From NCBI RefSeq assembly GCF_003990975.1, contig NZ_RZJR01000004.1, positions 316,363 to 380,362 of the forward strand: DNA of 64,000 nucleotides. Direction: 5' to 3'. The DNA comes from Cohnella sp. AR92 (GTDB taxonomy: Bacteria > Bacillota > Bacilli > Paenibacillales > Paenibacillaceae). Each line of letters opens with the position of its first letter. Within the stretch, counting starts at the first letter, position 1. The notes below the pieces were generated by a model that did not search any database, was not told the DNA's origin, and saw only the letters and a program-made list of their open reading frames with translations. This document shows, piece by piece, positions 47,186-56,300 of this stretch. The position numbers and the translations under genes are program-made.

Positions 47186-47806
47186 ATGTCGCCAAGAACG
47201 AAAGAGCAGAACGATGTCATCCGGGAGCAGCGATTCCAGCAGATTCGCTCTGCCGCCGCAGACGTCTACCTGGCCATGGGGACCGCCTTCGAGATCCGGG
47301 ACGTCGCCCTGAGAGCGGGTGTCGGGTACGGAACCGTCTATCATTATTACAACAATAAATTCACGCTGCTCGCAGACCTGCTCTGGGGCGCCTTCGAGAC
47401 CTCGCGCGAGCTGACTCGCGCCAAGCTGTCCGGAGTGCCCTCGTGGAGCGTCCTGGAGCGGTTCTCCTCCAGCCTGCTCAAGCAATGGGAACGGGAACCG
47501 GCGACTTTTATCCTGTATAAAATGGCTTCCGAGAAGTTCCACCAGCTGCCTGCAAGCGTGATTGGCGAGCTGCCGCAGCGCTTCGAGAACGAGCTTTTCG
47601 TTCCGGTTGCCGAAGCTTTCGCGGGAGTCGCGGACTCCGGCATGGCCGAGGAATCGGCGAATGTGCTTATCGGCTCGCTGGTAGGATGCGCGGGCTTATG
47701 GCTCTACCATAACCATCCCGCCCTGGACGCGGAGCGAACGTCTCGCCTGCTGCTGGCCGGAATCAAGCAGACTGCGACAGCAAGAGAGGAGCAACAACCA
47801 TGTTAA
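47186..47806 (+). CDS. TetR family transcription regulator
   Basis: A 206-residue regulator. The N-terminal helix-turn-helix is QIRSAAADVYLAMGTAFEIR, VALRAGVGYGTVYHYYNNKF. The C-terminal ligand domain is divergent. ATG at 47186 follows GGAGG by 8 nt; upstream in-frame codons lack a ribosome site. The last codons overlap the methionine aminopeptidase start by 7 nt, so both are one transcript, an unusual pairing. Confidence 0.9.
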   Translation: MSPRTKEQNDVIREQRFQQIRSAAADVYLAMGTAFEIRDVALRAGVGYGTVYHYYNNKFTLLADLLWGAFETSRELTRAKLSGVPSWSVLERFSSSLLKQWEREPATFILYKMASEKFHQLPASVIGELPQRFENELFVPVAEAFAGVADSGMAEESANVLIGSLVGCAGLWLYHNHPALDAERTSRLLLAGIKQTATAREEQQPC

Positions 47807-48549
47807 CTTTAAAATCTCCAAGCGAGATTGAGCAAATGAAGCCGGCAGGAGCGATCGTCGCCGCCTGCCACCGCGAGATCGCCAAGATGATCCGTCCGGG
47901 CGTATCCACCTGGGATATCGAGGAGCTTGTCGACGATATCCTGCACCAAGCCGGCGCCCGCGCCTATACAAAGGGCTACAAGGGCTTTAAATACGCCACC
48001 TGCGCTTCGGTCAACGAGGTCATCGCTCATGGTTTTCCGAATAAGAATCCGTTGAAGGAAGGGGACATCGTCACGATCGACATCGTCTCCCAGCTCGATG
48101 GCTGGATCGGCGATTCCGCATGGACTTATGCGGTCGGCCAAGTGTCCGAGGAAGCCGAGAAGCTCATGCGCGTGACGAAGGAGTGCCTCTATATCGGGAT
48201 CGAGAAAGCCGTCGTCGGCAACCGGATCGGCGATGCCATGCATCCGCTGCAGAAGCATGCGGAAGCGAACGGCTACTCCATGGTTCGCGACCTTGCCGCC
48301 CACGGGGTCGGCCGGGAACTTCACGAGGAGCCCAGCTTCATCCATGTCGGCAATCCGGGCAAGGGCTTCCGCTTTCAGGAAGGAATGGTCCTGACCATCG
48401 AGCCGATGGTGAACGCCGGCACCTGGCGCATGAAGATCGATGCCGACGGCTGGACGTGCCGCACGGCGGACGGCAAGCTGTCCGCCCAATATGAGCACAC
48501 GATCGCCATCACGAAGGACGGTCCGGTCATTCTGACGGCGCAAGACTAA
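47800..48549 (+). CDS. map: Methionine aminopeptidase, type I
   Basis: Removes initiator methionine from nascent proteins. The 249-residue protein is full length with all five metal ligands in order: Asp in GDIVTIDIVSQLDG, Asp in WIGDSAWTY, His in AAHGVGRELHEEP, Glu in LTIEPMV and Glu in QYEHTIAIT. There is no N-terminal zinc-finger extension. It is not in the usual ribosomal-protein (secY-adk-map) setting but behind a TetR gene, so it is probably a second, regulated copy. Confidence 0.94.
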   Translation: MLTLKSPSEIEQMKPAGAIVAACHREIAKMIRPGVSTWDIEELVDDILHQAGARAYTKGYKGFKYATCASVNEVIAHGFPNKNPLKEGDIVTIDIVSQLDGWIGDSAWTYAVGQVSEEAEKLMRVTKECLYIGIEKAVVGNRIGDAMHPLQKHAEANGYSMVRDLAAHGVGRELHEEPSFIHVGNPGKGFRFQEGMVLTIEPMVNAGTWRMKIDADGWTCRTADGKLSAQYEHTIAITKDGPVILTAQD

Positions 48550-48571
48550 TAGAGGCAAACAAGACTAAGCA

Positions 48572-48610
48572 AGCCCTCCCTCCTCCGTTCCGGAAGATAG
48601 GAGGGCTTTT
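48572..48610 (+). terminator. Terminator of the TetR-map operon
   Basis: AGCCCTCC...GGAGGGCT stem followed by TTTTC; 23 bp after the map stop. The end of the convergent VOC gene is 14 bp further on. Confidence 0.82.
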
Positions 48611-48623
48611 CTCTGCTTGAATA

Positions 48624-49481
48624 TTATCGGACGAGCAATCGAATCGCGATGCCGGCGGGATCCTTCACCCGAAGCTCCCCGTCTTTCCGCACATAAGGAT
48701 AATCTGCCGCTTGCAACCTGGTCTCTACCTCGTCGAGAGCGTCCGGATTCGGCACGACGATCTCGTAATCCTTCAAGCCGACCGCCGCTTCCGGGGCGAG
48801 CTTCGCTCCTACGCCGGCCCAAGTATTGAGGCCGATGTGATGGTGATAGCCGCCTGCGGAGACAAAAAGCGCCGCATCGCCGTATTTCGTTATCAGATCG
48901 AAGCCAAGCAAGCCGCAATAGAACTGCTGGGCGGCAGGAATCTCCGACACGTGAAGGTGAATATGCCCCATCGTCGTTCCCGGGGGAAGCCCCTCCCATC
49001 GGGTCCGGCCAGCCAGCGCCAGAAGGCTCTCGACGTCTACCGGATCCGTGCCCATACGGATCGAACCGGAAGGCTCGTACTCCCACTGTTCTCTCGGACG
49101 ATCCGCGTAGATCTCGATGCCATTGCCGTCCGGATCGTTCAAGTAGAACGCTTCGCTCACCAAATGATCGCCTTGGCCTAGGGGAACGCCGCTCTCGGCG
49201 AGATGCCGAACGGCAACGCCGAGCGACTTGCGGTCCGGCACGAGAATCGCGAAGTGATAGAGCCCGGCGTGCCTGCGGGTCAGTTGCGCCGGATTCGGCA
49301 CCTCTTCAATCACCAGCAACGGTCGCTCTCCGTCCACGGACAATTCGGCGGCACGATTGCCCTTCTCCTGGACGAAAGTAAAACCGATGATCTCTTGATA
49401 ATAACGAATCGAACGCTCCAGATTGCTGACCTTGAGGCGTACGAGTCCGATGTGCGTATCGGGATGTATACTCGTCGACAT
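48624..49481 (-). CDS. VOC family dioxygenase-like protein, CatE type
   Basis: A 285-residue protein with two vicinal-oxygen-chelate halves, like catechol 2,3-dioxygenase CatE of Bacillus. N-terminal half: VRLKVSNLERSIRYYQEIIG, LYHFAILVPDR, FYLNDPDGNGIEIYADRPRE. C-terminal half: MGHIHLHVSEIPAAQQFYCG, YHHHIGLNTWAG and IRLLVR. His in HIHLHV and HHHIGLNTW fit two metal ligands; the third (Glu) is less clear since the C-terminus ends GIAIRLLVR, which makes dioxygenase activity uncertain. It has its own sigma-A promoter (49566-49594). Confidence 0.86.
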   Translation of the reverse strand: MSTSIHPDTHIGLVRLKVSNLERSIRYYQEIIGFTFVQEKGNRAAELSVDGERPLLVIEEVPNPAQLTRRHAGLYHFAILVPDRKSLGVAVRHLAESGVPLGQGDHLVSEAFYLNDPDGNGIEIYADRPREQWEYEPSGSIRMGTDPVDVESLLALAGRTRWEGLPPGTTMGHIHLHVSEIPAAQQFYCGLLGFDLITKYGDAALFVSAGGYHHHIGLNTWAGVGAKLAPEAAVGLKDYEIVVPNPDALDEVETRLQAADYPYVRKDGELRVKDPAGIAIRLLVR

Positions 49482-49565
49482 CGAAATGTCCTCCTTGCGT
49501 AGGCTAAACCCGCCTCCTAGGCCAATGTCAGCCCCGTCAGCGTAATTTAGTTACTTTTTGTAAGT

Positions 49566-49594
49566 ATAATACCCCTATACGGAACCGCAGTCAA
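49566..49594 (-). promoter_or_regulatory. Sigma-A promoter of the VOC gene
   Basis: Minus strand TTGACT (49589-49594), 17-bp spacer, TATTAT (49566-49571), about 85 bp upstream of the start codon. Confidence 0.65.
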
Positions 49595-49624
49595 CGCCAA
49601 GAGCTTATCATAAGAGGGATCGGC

Positions 49625-50245
49625 TCAGCCCGAAATAGCCGCATCCCAAATCAGCGAAAGGGCAAGAAACACTCCCATGCCGGTTCCGGCCCATCCGGAC
49701 AGACGTCTGCCAGCTAAGACCGCCGGGGCGGCAAACGCGTCCGCCTCCGGAAGGCCGGATGCCATTTTCCTGGCGAGAAGGGATCTTGCATACATAACGG
49801 TGCCGATGACGACAAGAACAAGCTCCAGGGCGATGCTCGCCTCTCGCCGGGTCCAGAGCCCGAGACCGAGGAGCGGCAGATCTCCGGCGTTGCCGGGTAG
49901 CAGCGGAAGATCCTCCCGATGAACGACGAGGTCCAGAACCCAGTGGCTCATCGTTACCCCCGCAATGATCGTTCCGGACTTGAGCCCCCATCTCCATCCC
50001 GCCAAACACCCGGCCAAGAGGGCAAGAAGAAGCGCTCCGACGAGCGAGTGCGTATAGGCTGCATGAATGAGGCTGCTGCCGTAGCCATGCGTTCCTTCGA
50101 CCGTCTCTATCGTTTCATGCCCGGACAGGAGAAGCGGCACGAACGCGACATCCAACAATTGGGTGCTAAGCATCAACGCCCACAGCGGTGTTTGGCGGGT
50201 GCCAGACTTCACGGCGGCAGCGAGCGCGAAATGACCTGCGAACAT
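49625..50245 (-). CDS. Multi-pass membrane protein of the MFxGHF (YdjM/DUF457-like) type
   Basis: A 206-residue membrane protein with about five hydrophobic segments. The N-terminal MFAGHFALAAAVKSG, the segment THSLVGALLLALLAG and SHWVLDLVVHREDLPLLPG place it with YdjM-like predicted membrane metal hydrolases, His and Asp residues being the putative metal site. Function is unknown. ATG at 50245 is preferred over GTG 50254 because homologues begin with MFxGHF. Last gene of a MBL-TetR-small protein-membrane protein unit. Confidence 0.75.
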   Translation of the reverse strand: MFAGHFALAAAVKSGTRQTPLWALMLSTQLLDVAFVPLLLSGHETIETVEGTHGYGSSLIHAAYTHSLVGALLLALLAGCLAGWRWGLKSGTIIAGVTMSHWVLDLVVHREDLPLLPGNAGDLPLLGLGLWTRREASIALELVLVVIGTVMYARSLLARKMASGLPEADAFAAPAVLAGRRLSGWAGTGMGVFLALSLIWDAAISG

Positions 50246-50266
50246 TCCGTTCACATCCCTTTCTTG

Positions 50267-50347
50267 TTAAAAATGGGTTTCGCGGGCTCTGGCATCCAGC
50301 CACCCGCATCCGACGGTGAACAGCAGCATGAACACGATAAAGCTCAT
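50267..50347 (-). CDS. 26-residue membrane small protein
   Basis: A very short frame: MSFIVFMLLFTVGCGWLDA, then RARETHF and TAA. ATG at 50347 overlaps the TetR stop (ATGA) and has GGAAGGAG 7 nt upstream, one of the better ribosome sites in the operon, so it is probably translated. Residues 2-13 form a short hydrophobic segment followed by Cys-14 and a charged tail. The next gene starts 21 bp later. I do not recognise a family; a single-pass membrane peptide acting with the downstream membrane protein is possible. Confidence 0.6.
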   Translation of the reverse strand: MSFIVFMLLFTVGCGWLDARARETHF

Positions 50348-50937
50348 GTCGGCACTCCTTCCGAAGCCTCGTTCCTTCTCGCCTTTACACCGGCAATAAA
50401 GGTCTCCACCATAAGACGAAACGTATCGTCCAGATCAAGTTTTATGCCGAAGCCTCCTTGCCTCTCCAAGGAGGCAAAGCCGTGCAGGAAGCTGCGGACG
50501 GCGCGAACGGCGTGAATGGCTGCATCCCCTTGCAGCCCATAGGCCCCGATCGCCTGGACGGCGCGATCGACTACGAGAGCCGCCGCCTGCTTCAATTCCG
50601 TATCGTCGGGCTCCGGAGCCCGCTGAAAGGCTTCATATAGTCCCGGATGCTCACGGGAGAAAGACAGATAAGCTCGGCAGAAGGCCATTAGCGCTTCGTC
50701 CCCCAAGAGATTTGCCGCCGCGCCGTCCAGCTTGGTCAGAAGCAGCTCCAATCCCTTAAGTGCCAAGAGACGCCGCAGCTCGGGAAGGCCGTTCACGTGA
50801 TTGTAGAGGGACGGTGAGCGAATGTTCAACTGGCTAGCTAGCGAGGCAAGCGTAACGGACTCCAGTCCTTGCTGGTCCGCCAGTTCCGTGGCCGCTTCTA
50901 GAAGGGTAGGCAGATCAAGTCCGATTCTGGGTGACAT
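50344..50937 (-). CDS. TetR family regulator with WHG-type C-terminal domain
   Basis: A 197-residue repressor. Helix-turn-helix at about 8-55 (LPTLLEAATELADQQGLESV, LASQLNIRSPSLYNHVNGLP). The C-terminal part (SREHPGLYEAFQRAPEPDD, AVRAVRSFLHGFASLERQGG) is the WHG ligand domain. ATG at 50937 follows AAGGAG; it lies inside the last codons of the beta-lactamase-fold gene (23-nt overlap). Two palindromes upstream of that gene (51694-51732) are candidate operators. Confidence 0.92.
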   Translation of the reverse strand: MSPRIGLDLPTLLEAATELADQQGLESVTLASLASQLNIRSPSLYNHVNGLPELRRLLALKGLELLLTKLDGAAANLLGDEALMAFCRAYLSFSREHPGLYEAFQRAPEPDDTELKQAAALVVDRAVQAIGAYGLQGDAAIHAVRAVRSFLHGFASLERQGGFGIKLDLDDTFRLMVETFIAGVKARRNEASEGVPT

Positions 50938-51670
50938 TCGAATTCGAGCTCCTTTTGATTTGCAGATTGCGTTCCGCTTCCTCAACGGCGCGAGCGATCG
51001 CATCTGCCGGATTCGCAAGCATCCGGCCGTGGCCGACCGCGAGCAGAGACGGGTTCAGCTGCCGCAGCTTCTTGACGCTGGCCAGACTGTCTTCCTTGCT
51101 CCAGGTAGCCATCGCCGGGAATGGGAACAACGCCTTGACCTGGCCGGAGACGGCGATGCCGCCTCGCACTTGCATAGCGTCTCCCGCTATCAAGCTTAGG
51201 GAGCGAACGTCGAGGTAGGACATCGAGCCCGGCGTATGCCCGGGAGTCGAGAACGCCTGGAGCGAGCCGATGCGGTCGCCTTCCTTCAGCAGAACGTCCG
51301 GCTTCGTCCGGATCTTGCCAGGCTTCGGAACCGCCCCTTTGATCGGTCCCGCGAACTCGCCGGGATCGAGCGAGCTGTCTCCAACCAGCAAGCGCGCGTC
51401 CCGCGCCGGAACGTACACCGTCGCTTCCGGCAAAGCAGCCTTCAGAGCATCGAGCGCGCCGATATGGTCTCCGTGCGCGTGAGTCAGCACGATCCGCGCG
51501 ATCGGCTTGCCGATGTCTCGAGCAGCCTGCAGAATGCCCTTGGCGCTAAAAGGCATCGCCGTATCGATCAGCGTCAGGCTGTCTTCTTCTTCGACGAAAT
51601 AAGCATTCACCGGAAAGAAACGAGGCATAAACGCCAATTGGTAAACCTTTTGCTCACGGGTGATTTTCAC
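50915..51670 (-). CDS. Metallo-beta-lactamase-fold hydrolase
   Basis: A 251-residue soluble hydrolase with the metal motifs VLTHAHGDHIGALDALK, FSTPGHTPGSMSYLD, LIAGDAM and AVGHGRML. Glyoxalase II-like hydrolases and lactonases share these; substrate unknown. GTG at 51670 is chosen since GGGAG lies 8 nt upstream; the ATG at 51691 has no ribosome site. First gene of a four-gene unit with a TetR repressor. Confidence 0.9.
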   Translation of the reverse strand: MKITREQKVYQLAFMPRFFPVNAYFVEEEDSLTLIDTAMPFSAKGILQAARDIGKPIARIVLTHAHGDHIGALDALKAALPEATVYVPARDARLLVGDSSLDPGEFAGPIKGAVPKPGKIRTKPDVLLKEGDRIGSLQAFSTPGHTPGSMSYLDVRSLSLIAGDAMQVRGGIAVSGQVKALFPFPAMATWSKEDSLASVKKLRQLNPSLLAVGHGRMLANPADAIARAVEEAERNLQIKRSSNSNVTQNRT

Positions 51671-51693
51671 GAAGACCACTCCCTTAATCATTA

Positions 51694-51732
51694 ACTAACT
51701 GGATTAGTTTTATAATAACTAATTCCATTAGT
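51694..51732. promoter_or_regulatory. Paired palindromes, candidate TetR operators
   Basis: ACTAACTGGATTAGT (51694-51708) and ACTAATTCCATTAGT (51718-51732) share ACTAA-N5-TTAGT and are 24 bp apart. They lie 24-62 bp upstream of the hydrolase start, around an AT-rich possible -10 region. Paired sites of this size suit a TetR-family dimer; the assignment to the operon's own TetR is inference. Confidence 0.62.
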
Positions 51733-51744
51733 TTTGGCAAGGGG

Positions 51745-52179
51745 TTATTCGTCGAAACCGAAAATGGAGAACTCCTCCTGCTCGCCATCGCACCCGGATA
51801 GCTGCACTCTTCGAGAATCCGGGTCCTCCGTCCAACCGATCTCGTCGCAGACGAGCTGCATTCGTTGGATGTCCGGGCTTGCATAGACGTCTCGCGTATT
51901 GTCGATCGTCAGATAGATGCGGCCGTCCTGCTGGTCCGAGCGCAAGTCGTAGATGATTTTGCCGCCTTCGAGGGTGTTGCTCACGGCTAGTATGTAATCG
52001 AATTTGTTTAGCTTGCCTTGCGTGACGAAGCGTTCCATGCGTTCGCGGTCTTGCTTGTCGAAGCGAATCAGCACGTTGGAGTTCATTCTCGAGCTCTCCG
52101 TCTTATAGTTTGAGCAGCCTGCCAGGAAAATGACCATTGAGATCAAACCGACGAGCGTCGTAAGGAATCGGGTTCTCAT
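51745..52179 (-). CDS. Small DUF4362-like lipoprotein
   Basis: A 144-residue lipoprotein with lipobox LAGC (residues 19-22). The mature part (RMERFVTQGKLNKFDYI, GGKIIYDLRSDQQDGRIYLT, DNTRDVYA, CDEIGW, VQLSGC) follows the same order as the C-terminal domain of the lipoprotein at 5487-6281. The family is common in Bacillales and uncharacterised. It is flanked by the divergent 2-hydroxyacid dehydrogenase. Confidence 0.72.
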   Translation of the reverse strand: MRTRFLTTLVGLISMVIFLAGCSNYKTESSRMNSNVLIRFDKQDRERMERFVTQGKLNKFDYILAVSNTLEGGKIIYDLRSDQQDGRIYLTIDNTRDVYASPDIQRMQLVCDEIGWTEDPDSRRVQLSGCDGEQEEFSIFGFDE

Positions 52180-52349
52180 TGACGTTCTCTTACCTCCTCT
52201 ATCGTTTGCAGACTTGATCTTCTTTTTACGCCATTTCCTCCCATAAGTTCCTTATAGTCACTTTGAGCTTCTTCGCCCGATCCGATACGATAGGAGTATA
52301 CGTTAAAAGGCAGGCTGCCTGCGGCTGTCGCGCCAGAGGAGGCATTAGG

Positions 52350-53321
52350 ATGCGCATCGTCGTGCTGGATGGATACGTGCTGAACCCCGGGGATCTGAGC
52401 TGGGAGGAACTGAATAGGCTTGGCGACGAGGTCGTCGTGTACGACCGAACGCCTCCGGAGCTCGTCGTGGAGAGAAGCCGGGGAGCGGCCATTCTGCTTA
52501 CCAACAAAACGCCGCTTCGGGCGGACACGATCGAGCAATTGCCGGGCCTTGCCTATATCGGAGTGCTCGCCACCGGGTACGATATCGTCGACGTCGCCGC
52601 CGCCGGGGCTCATGGAATTACCGTCACCAACGTTCCATCGTACGGGACGGAATCGGTCGCGCAGTTCGTGTTCGCGCTGCTGCTGGAACTCTGCCACCAT
52701 GTCGGGTCGCACAGCGAATCGGCTCGCTCCGGAGAATGGGCAGCCAGCACCGACTTCTGCTATTGGCGCTCCCCTCTCGTCGAGTTGAGCGGCAGAACGC
52801 TCGGCATCGTCGGCATGGGCCGCATCGGCGAGAGCGTGGCGCGCATCGCGGAGGCGTTCGGCATGCGGGTCATCGCCTCGGGACGGCAGGGCTCTGCGGC
52901 GCAGCCGAACGGCATCGCGCCGCAGGTGCCGCGCGTGGAGCTGGACACGCTGCTCCGCGAGTCGGATGTCGTCAGCCTGCATTGCCCGCTGACGCCGAAG
53001 ACCGAGCGGCTCATCAACCGCGACACCCTCGCCAAGATGAAGCCCGGCGCGCTGCTGATCAACACCGCGCGCGGCAAGCTGATCGCGGAGGCGGACCTCG
53101 CCGCCGCGTTGAACGAAGGGCGGATCGCGGGCGCTGCCGTCGACGTGCTGTCGACCGAGCCGCCGGCGCCGGACAATCCGCTGCTCTCCGCCCGCAACTG
53201 CATCGTGACGCCGCACATCGCCTGGGCGTCTTCGGAAGCCCGCAAGCGGCTGCTCGGCATCGCCGTCTCCAACGTAAGAGCCTTCCTTGACGGTACGCCA
53301 ACGAATGTAGTCTCCAAGTAA
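52350..53321 (+). CDS. D-2-hydroxyacid dehydrogenase (glycerate dehydrogenase-like)
   Basis: NAD(P)-dependent reductase of 2-keto acids, 323 residues. It has LATGYDIVDVAAA, the dinucleotide site TLGIVGMGRIGESVA, LHCPLTPKTERLIN, the Arg in NTARGKLIAEADL, Glu in LSTEPPAPDNPLL and catalytic His in VTPHIAWAS. This set resembles HprA/glycerate dehydrogenase. ATG at 52350 follows AGAGGAGG by 9 nt. Monocistronic with a shared terminator. Linkage to glycerate metabolism is suggested only by family. Confidence 0.92.
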   Translation: MRIVVLDGYVLNPGDLSWEELNRLGDEVVVYDRTPPELVVERSRGAAILLTNKTPLRADTIEQLPGLAYIGVLATGYDIVDVAAAGAHGITVTNVPSYGTESVAQFVFALLLELCHHVGSHSESARSGEWAASTDFCYWRSPLVELSGRTLGIVGMGRIGESVARIAEAFGMRVIASGRQGSAAQPNGIAPQVPRVELDTLLRESDVVSLHCPLTPKTERLINRDTLAKMKPGALLINTARGKLIAEADLAAALNEGRIAGAAVDVLSTEPPAPDNPLLSARNCIVTPHIAWASSEARKRLLGIAVSNVRAFLDGTPTNVVSK

Positions 53322-53322
53322 A

Positions 53323-53357
53323 ACGAAGGAGCAGGGATCGAATCCCTGCTCCTTCGT
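53323..53357. terminator. Bidirectional terminator between convergent genes
   Basis: ACGAAGGAGCAGGGAT and ATCCCTGCTCCTTCGT form a perfect 16-bp stem with a 3-nt loop, between the dehydrogenase and the GH87-like gene. Confidence 0.85.
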
Positions 53358-53361
53358 CTGT

Positions 53362-56300
53362 TTAATCGATGAGTCCGGCGTATTGAAGCATCCGCTTCAG
53401 GATCGTCGCCGCTTCCGCGCGGGAAGCTTGCGCGGAAGGCGCGAATCGGCCGTCCTCCGTCCCTTGGACGATTCCCGCGGACGTCGCTTGCGCGGTCGCC
53501 GCCTGCGCCCAATCCGAGATGCCGTCGCGATCCTTGAACTTCGCGAGAGCTTGATCCGTTGCCGCCCGGAGGTTCTCTCCCTTCGCCAGTTCGACAATCC
53601 TGGCGATCATGACGGCCATCTGCTCGCGGGTAATGCTGTCGCCCGGATGGAAGGATCCGTCCGCCATGCCCTGCACGATGCCGTACTCGGCCGCGACAGA
53701 CACATCTTCCGCATACCAGGAGCCGGCTGCCACATCGGAGAAGGAGCGACCGGATGCTCCGTCTTGATGGCGCAAGCCAAGCGCCCGAACGAGCAGCGAA
53801 GCGAATTCGGCGCGGTTGATCGGACGGTCCGGAGCGAACTGCTGCTCGGAGATTCCCTTCACGATGAGCTTGGAAGCAAGCAGCTCGATGTCCTTCTTCG
53901 CCCAATGGGACGCGATATCCGAATACGTCTTCGGATGCTTCGCCACGACATAGAGGCTGTTCGTCGTGCTGCGGATCGCTGCCGTCGTCTTGCCTCCCGC
54001 GAAGGAGAACGTCGCCGGTACGAAGCGGAAGCTGCCGCCCGCCGGGTCGAAGACGAGAACGGTGCTGGCGCTTGCCGGCCATTCTCCTTCGACGGTGATC
54101 GTGCGCCCAACGAAGGTCGTGCCGAAGCCGCCGATCTCTTGAGCGACTCCATTCGCCGTCAACTGGATACTGAACTCGACCGGGTCGCCGGCCAGCTCGA
54201 TTCCTTGTTCGCCGGCCGCTTTCTTCGCCGCGGCAGCCTTATCCGCGTCCGCCGGACGAACGATAATGCTCCAGATCGCCTCTTCGGGATTGGCGATCGT
54301 TCTGCCTTCTAACAGCTTCGAGATAACGCTTAGCGGCAAGGTATAGGTTGCCGACCCGTTCCTCACCTCGATAACGCCTTGAGGATGAGCGGCGAACGCC
54401 GCTTGCAAGCCGGACACGGAGAAGCGGACACTGCCATTCAAGCCCGGTGCCCCCGCATCGAATACGACGGTCGATTCCTTCGATTCGATCAGGAGCCGGT
54501 CGTTCGCTTCCGTCCCGCTCTCGCTCTCCGGCTGGCTTCCGCCGCCTGGGCCTCCGGACGAAGGTGCGCTGGCGACCGTTACGCGATAGCCTCTCGTCTC
54601 ATCGCCCAGCGTAACCAGAAGATAGGTCGCTCCCCGCTGCTTGGCGGTCAGCTTTCCGTCCGCGCCGATGCTCGCCACTTGATCGTCCAGGACGGCGAAG
54701 CTCGCTTGCGAGACGACATTCTCTTCGGTCGAATCGACGACCTTTAGGACCGTCGCGCTTCCCGGTGTCACCGACAAGCTAGTTATTGCCGCAGCGCTGT
54801 CTCCAGCCTGTAGTACGAAAGGCAGCTTCGAGCTGGCGAAGCCTCGGCCAAGCTCGCTGACCGTAAGCGAAGACGCGTTCGAGACGTCGGCGATCCGGGC
54901 TCCCCGGATGATGACGTTATCGATCTTCAGTCCGCCCTTCACGGTCGAGGACATCTCGATTCCTTGCGTGCCCGCTCCGTCGACGACGATATTCTTCAGC
55001 AGCACGTCCTGCAGGGAGAAGTCTCCTTGCACCGCGATTCCCAGGTACGTGCTGTCCAGGGCGACATTATCGCGGACGATAATCTCTCCGTCCATGTCCT
55101 TGTCGCTCGCGAACACCCAGAGAGCGCCGAGGTCTCTCTGATAGCCCGTATCGTAGCTGCCGGTCCGGATCATCGTGTTGCGTTCGACGATCGTCGTACC
55201 GCCGAAAGGAACCGGATTGAAGCGCGTCGATACCGCGATGCCCGCTCCGTTCGCGATCGTATCGGAGACGATGTTGTCCTGCACCTTGTTGCCGATCCCC
55301 CCGAACACGACGATATTATCCGCCAGCCAAGGCAGCGAGACGTTGTTGAACCGCGCGACATTGTCGATGCTGGCGCGCCCTTCCGCCGACCAGATCGCGA
55401 TGCCGTCGTCTCCCGGATAACGAACATCCGATTGCTCCATCATGCTGCCCGTCGTTCCCACGCAGAAGTTGATGCCGTCCGCCATCAGATCGCGGATGCG
55501 CAGGCCCGCCATGTAGAGACCGTGAGTGTACTCGTCGCTTTCCTTCAGCTTGGTCAGCCACAGGCCGGCCTTCGTGTGCTCGATCCACACGTTCTGGATG
55601 ACCGATCCGGGACCGAAGCCGCCGTGAAAAGCATTCGTGATCGCTTCGTCGTCGCGGACGTTGATGCCCCCGTCGATGAGCAGATCGTATACTTGTATGT
55701 TGCTGCCCTTGCCGACGAATTTCGCTCCGTTCAGCTGGGTGTACCACATGCCCGCCCCTCGAATCGCGACTTGATCCAGGTAGAGCAGACCGTCGCCCAG
55801 CTCGAATTGTCCCGCCGGGAACCAGACTCCGGTATGAGCTTCCTGCGCGGCGGCCATCGCTTGCTTGAAGGCCGACGTGTCGTCCTGGCCGTCGTTCGCC
55901 GCTGCTCCGTAATCCGTGACGGACACGAAGCCCTGCGGCTTAGCCAGCGGATCCGCGACTTGCTCCAGATCGGCCAGGTCCACGATGTAATAGTCCGCAT
56001 GGCTGTCCGCATCCTTCATCAGCCGGATCGTCGACCCTGCCGGAACGTCTTCAATCAAGGCATGCATCTCGTCGAAAAAGCGGTGCGCGCTTCCTTGGTT
56101 CGGATCGTTCGACCAAGGGTAGCTGCCGTATTCCCATGCGTACTTGGACGTGAGCTCCAGCTTCTTGCGGAATTGCCCGTTGACGTAAAGGCCCAGCGTC
56201 TCCGTCTGCCCCTGACCGTCTTCGCTGTCCGGAATGGAATAGCGAAGCACGATCGAGTTGGCGGCCTTCGCCGTCTTGAACTCCACGTATTGGCCCGTCT

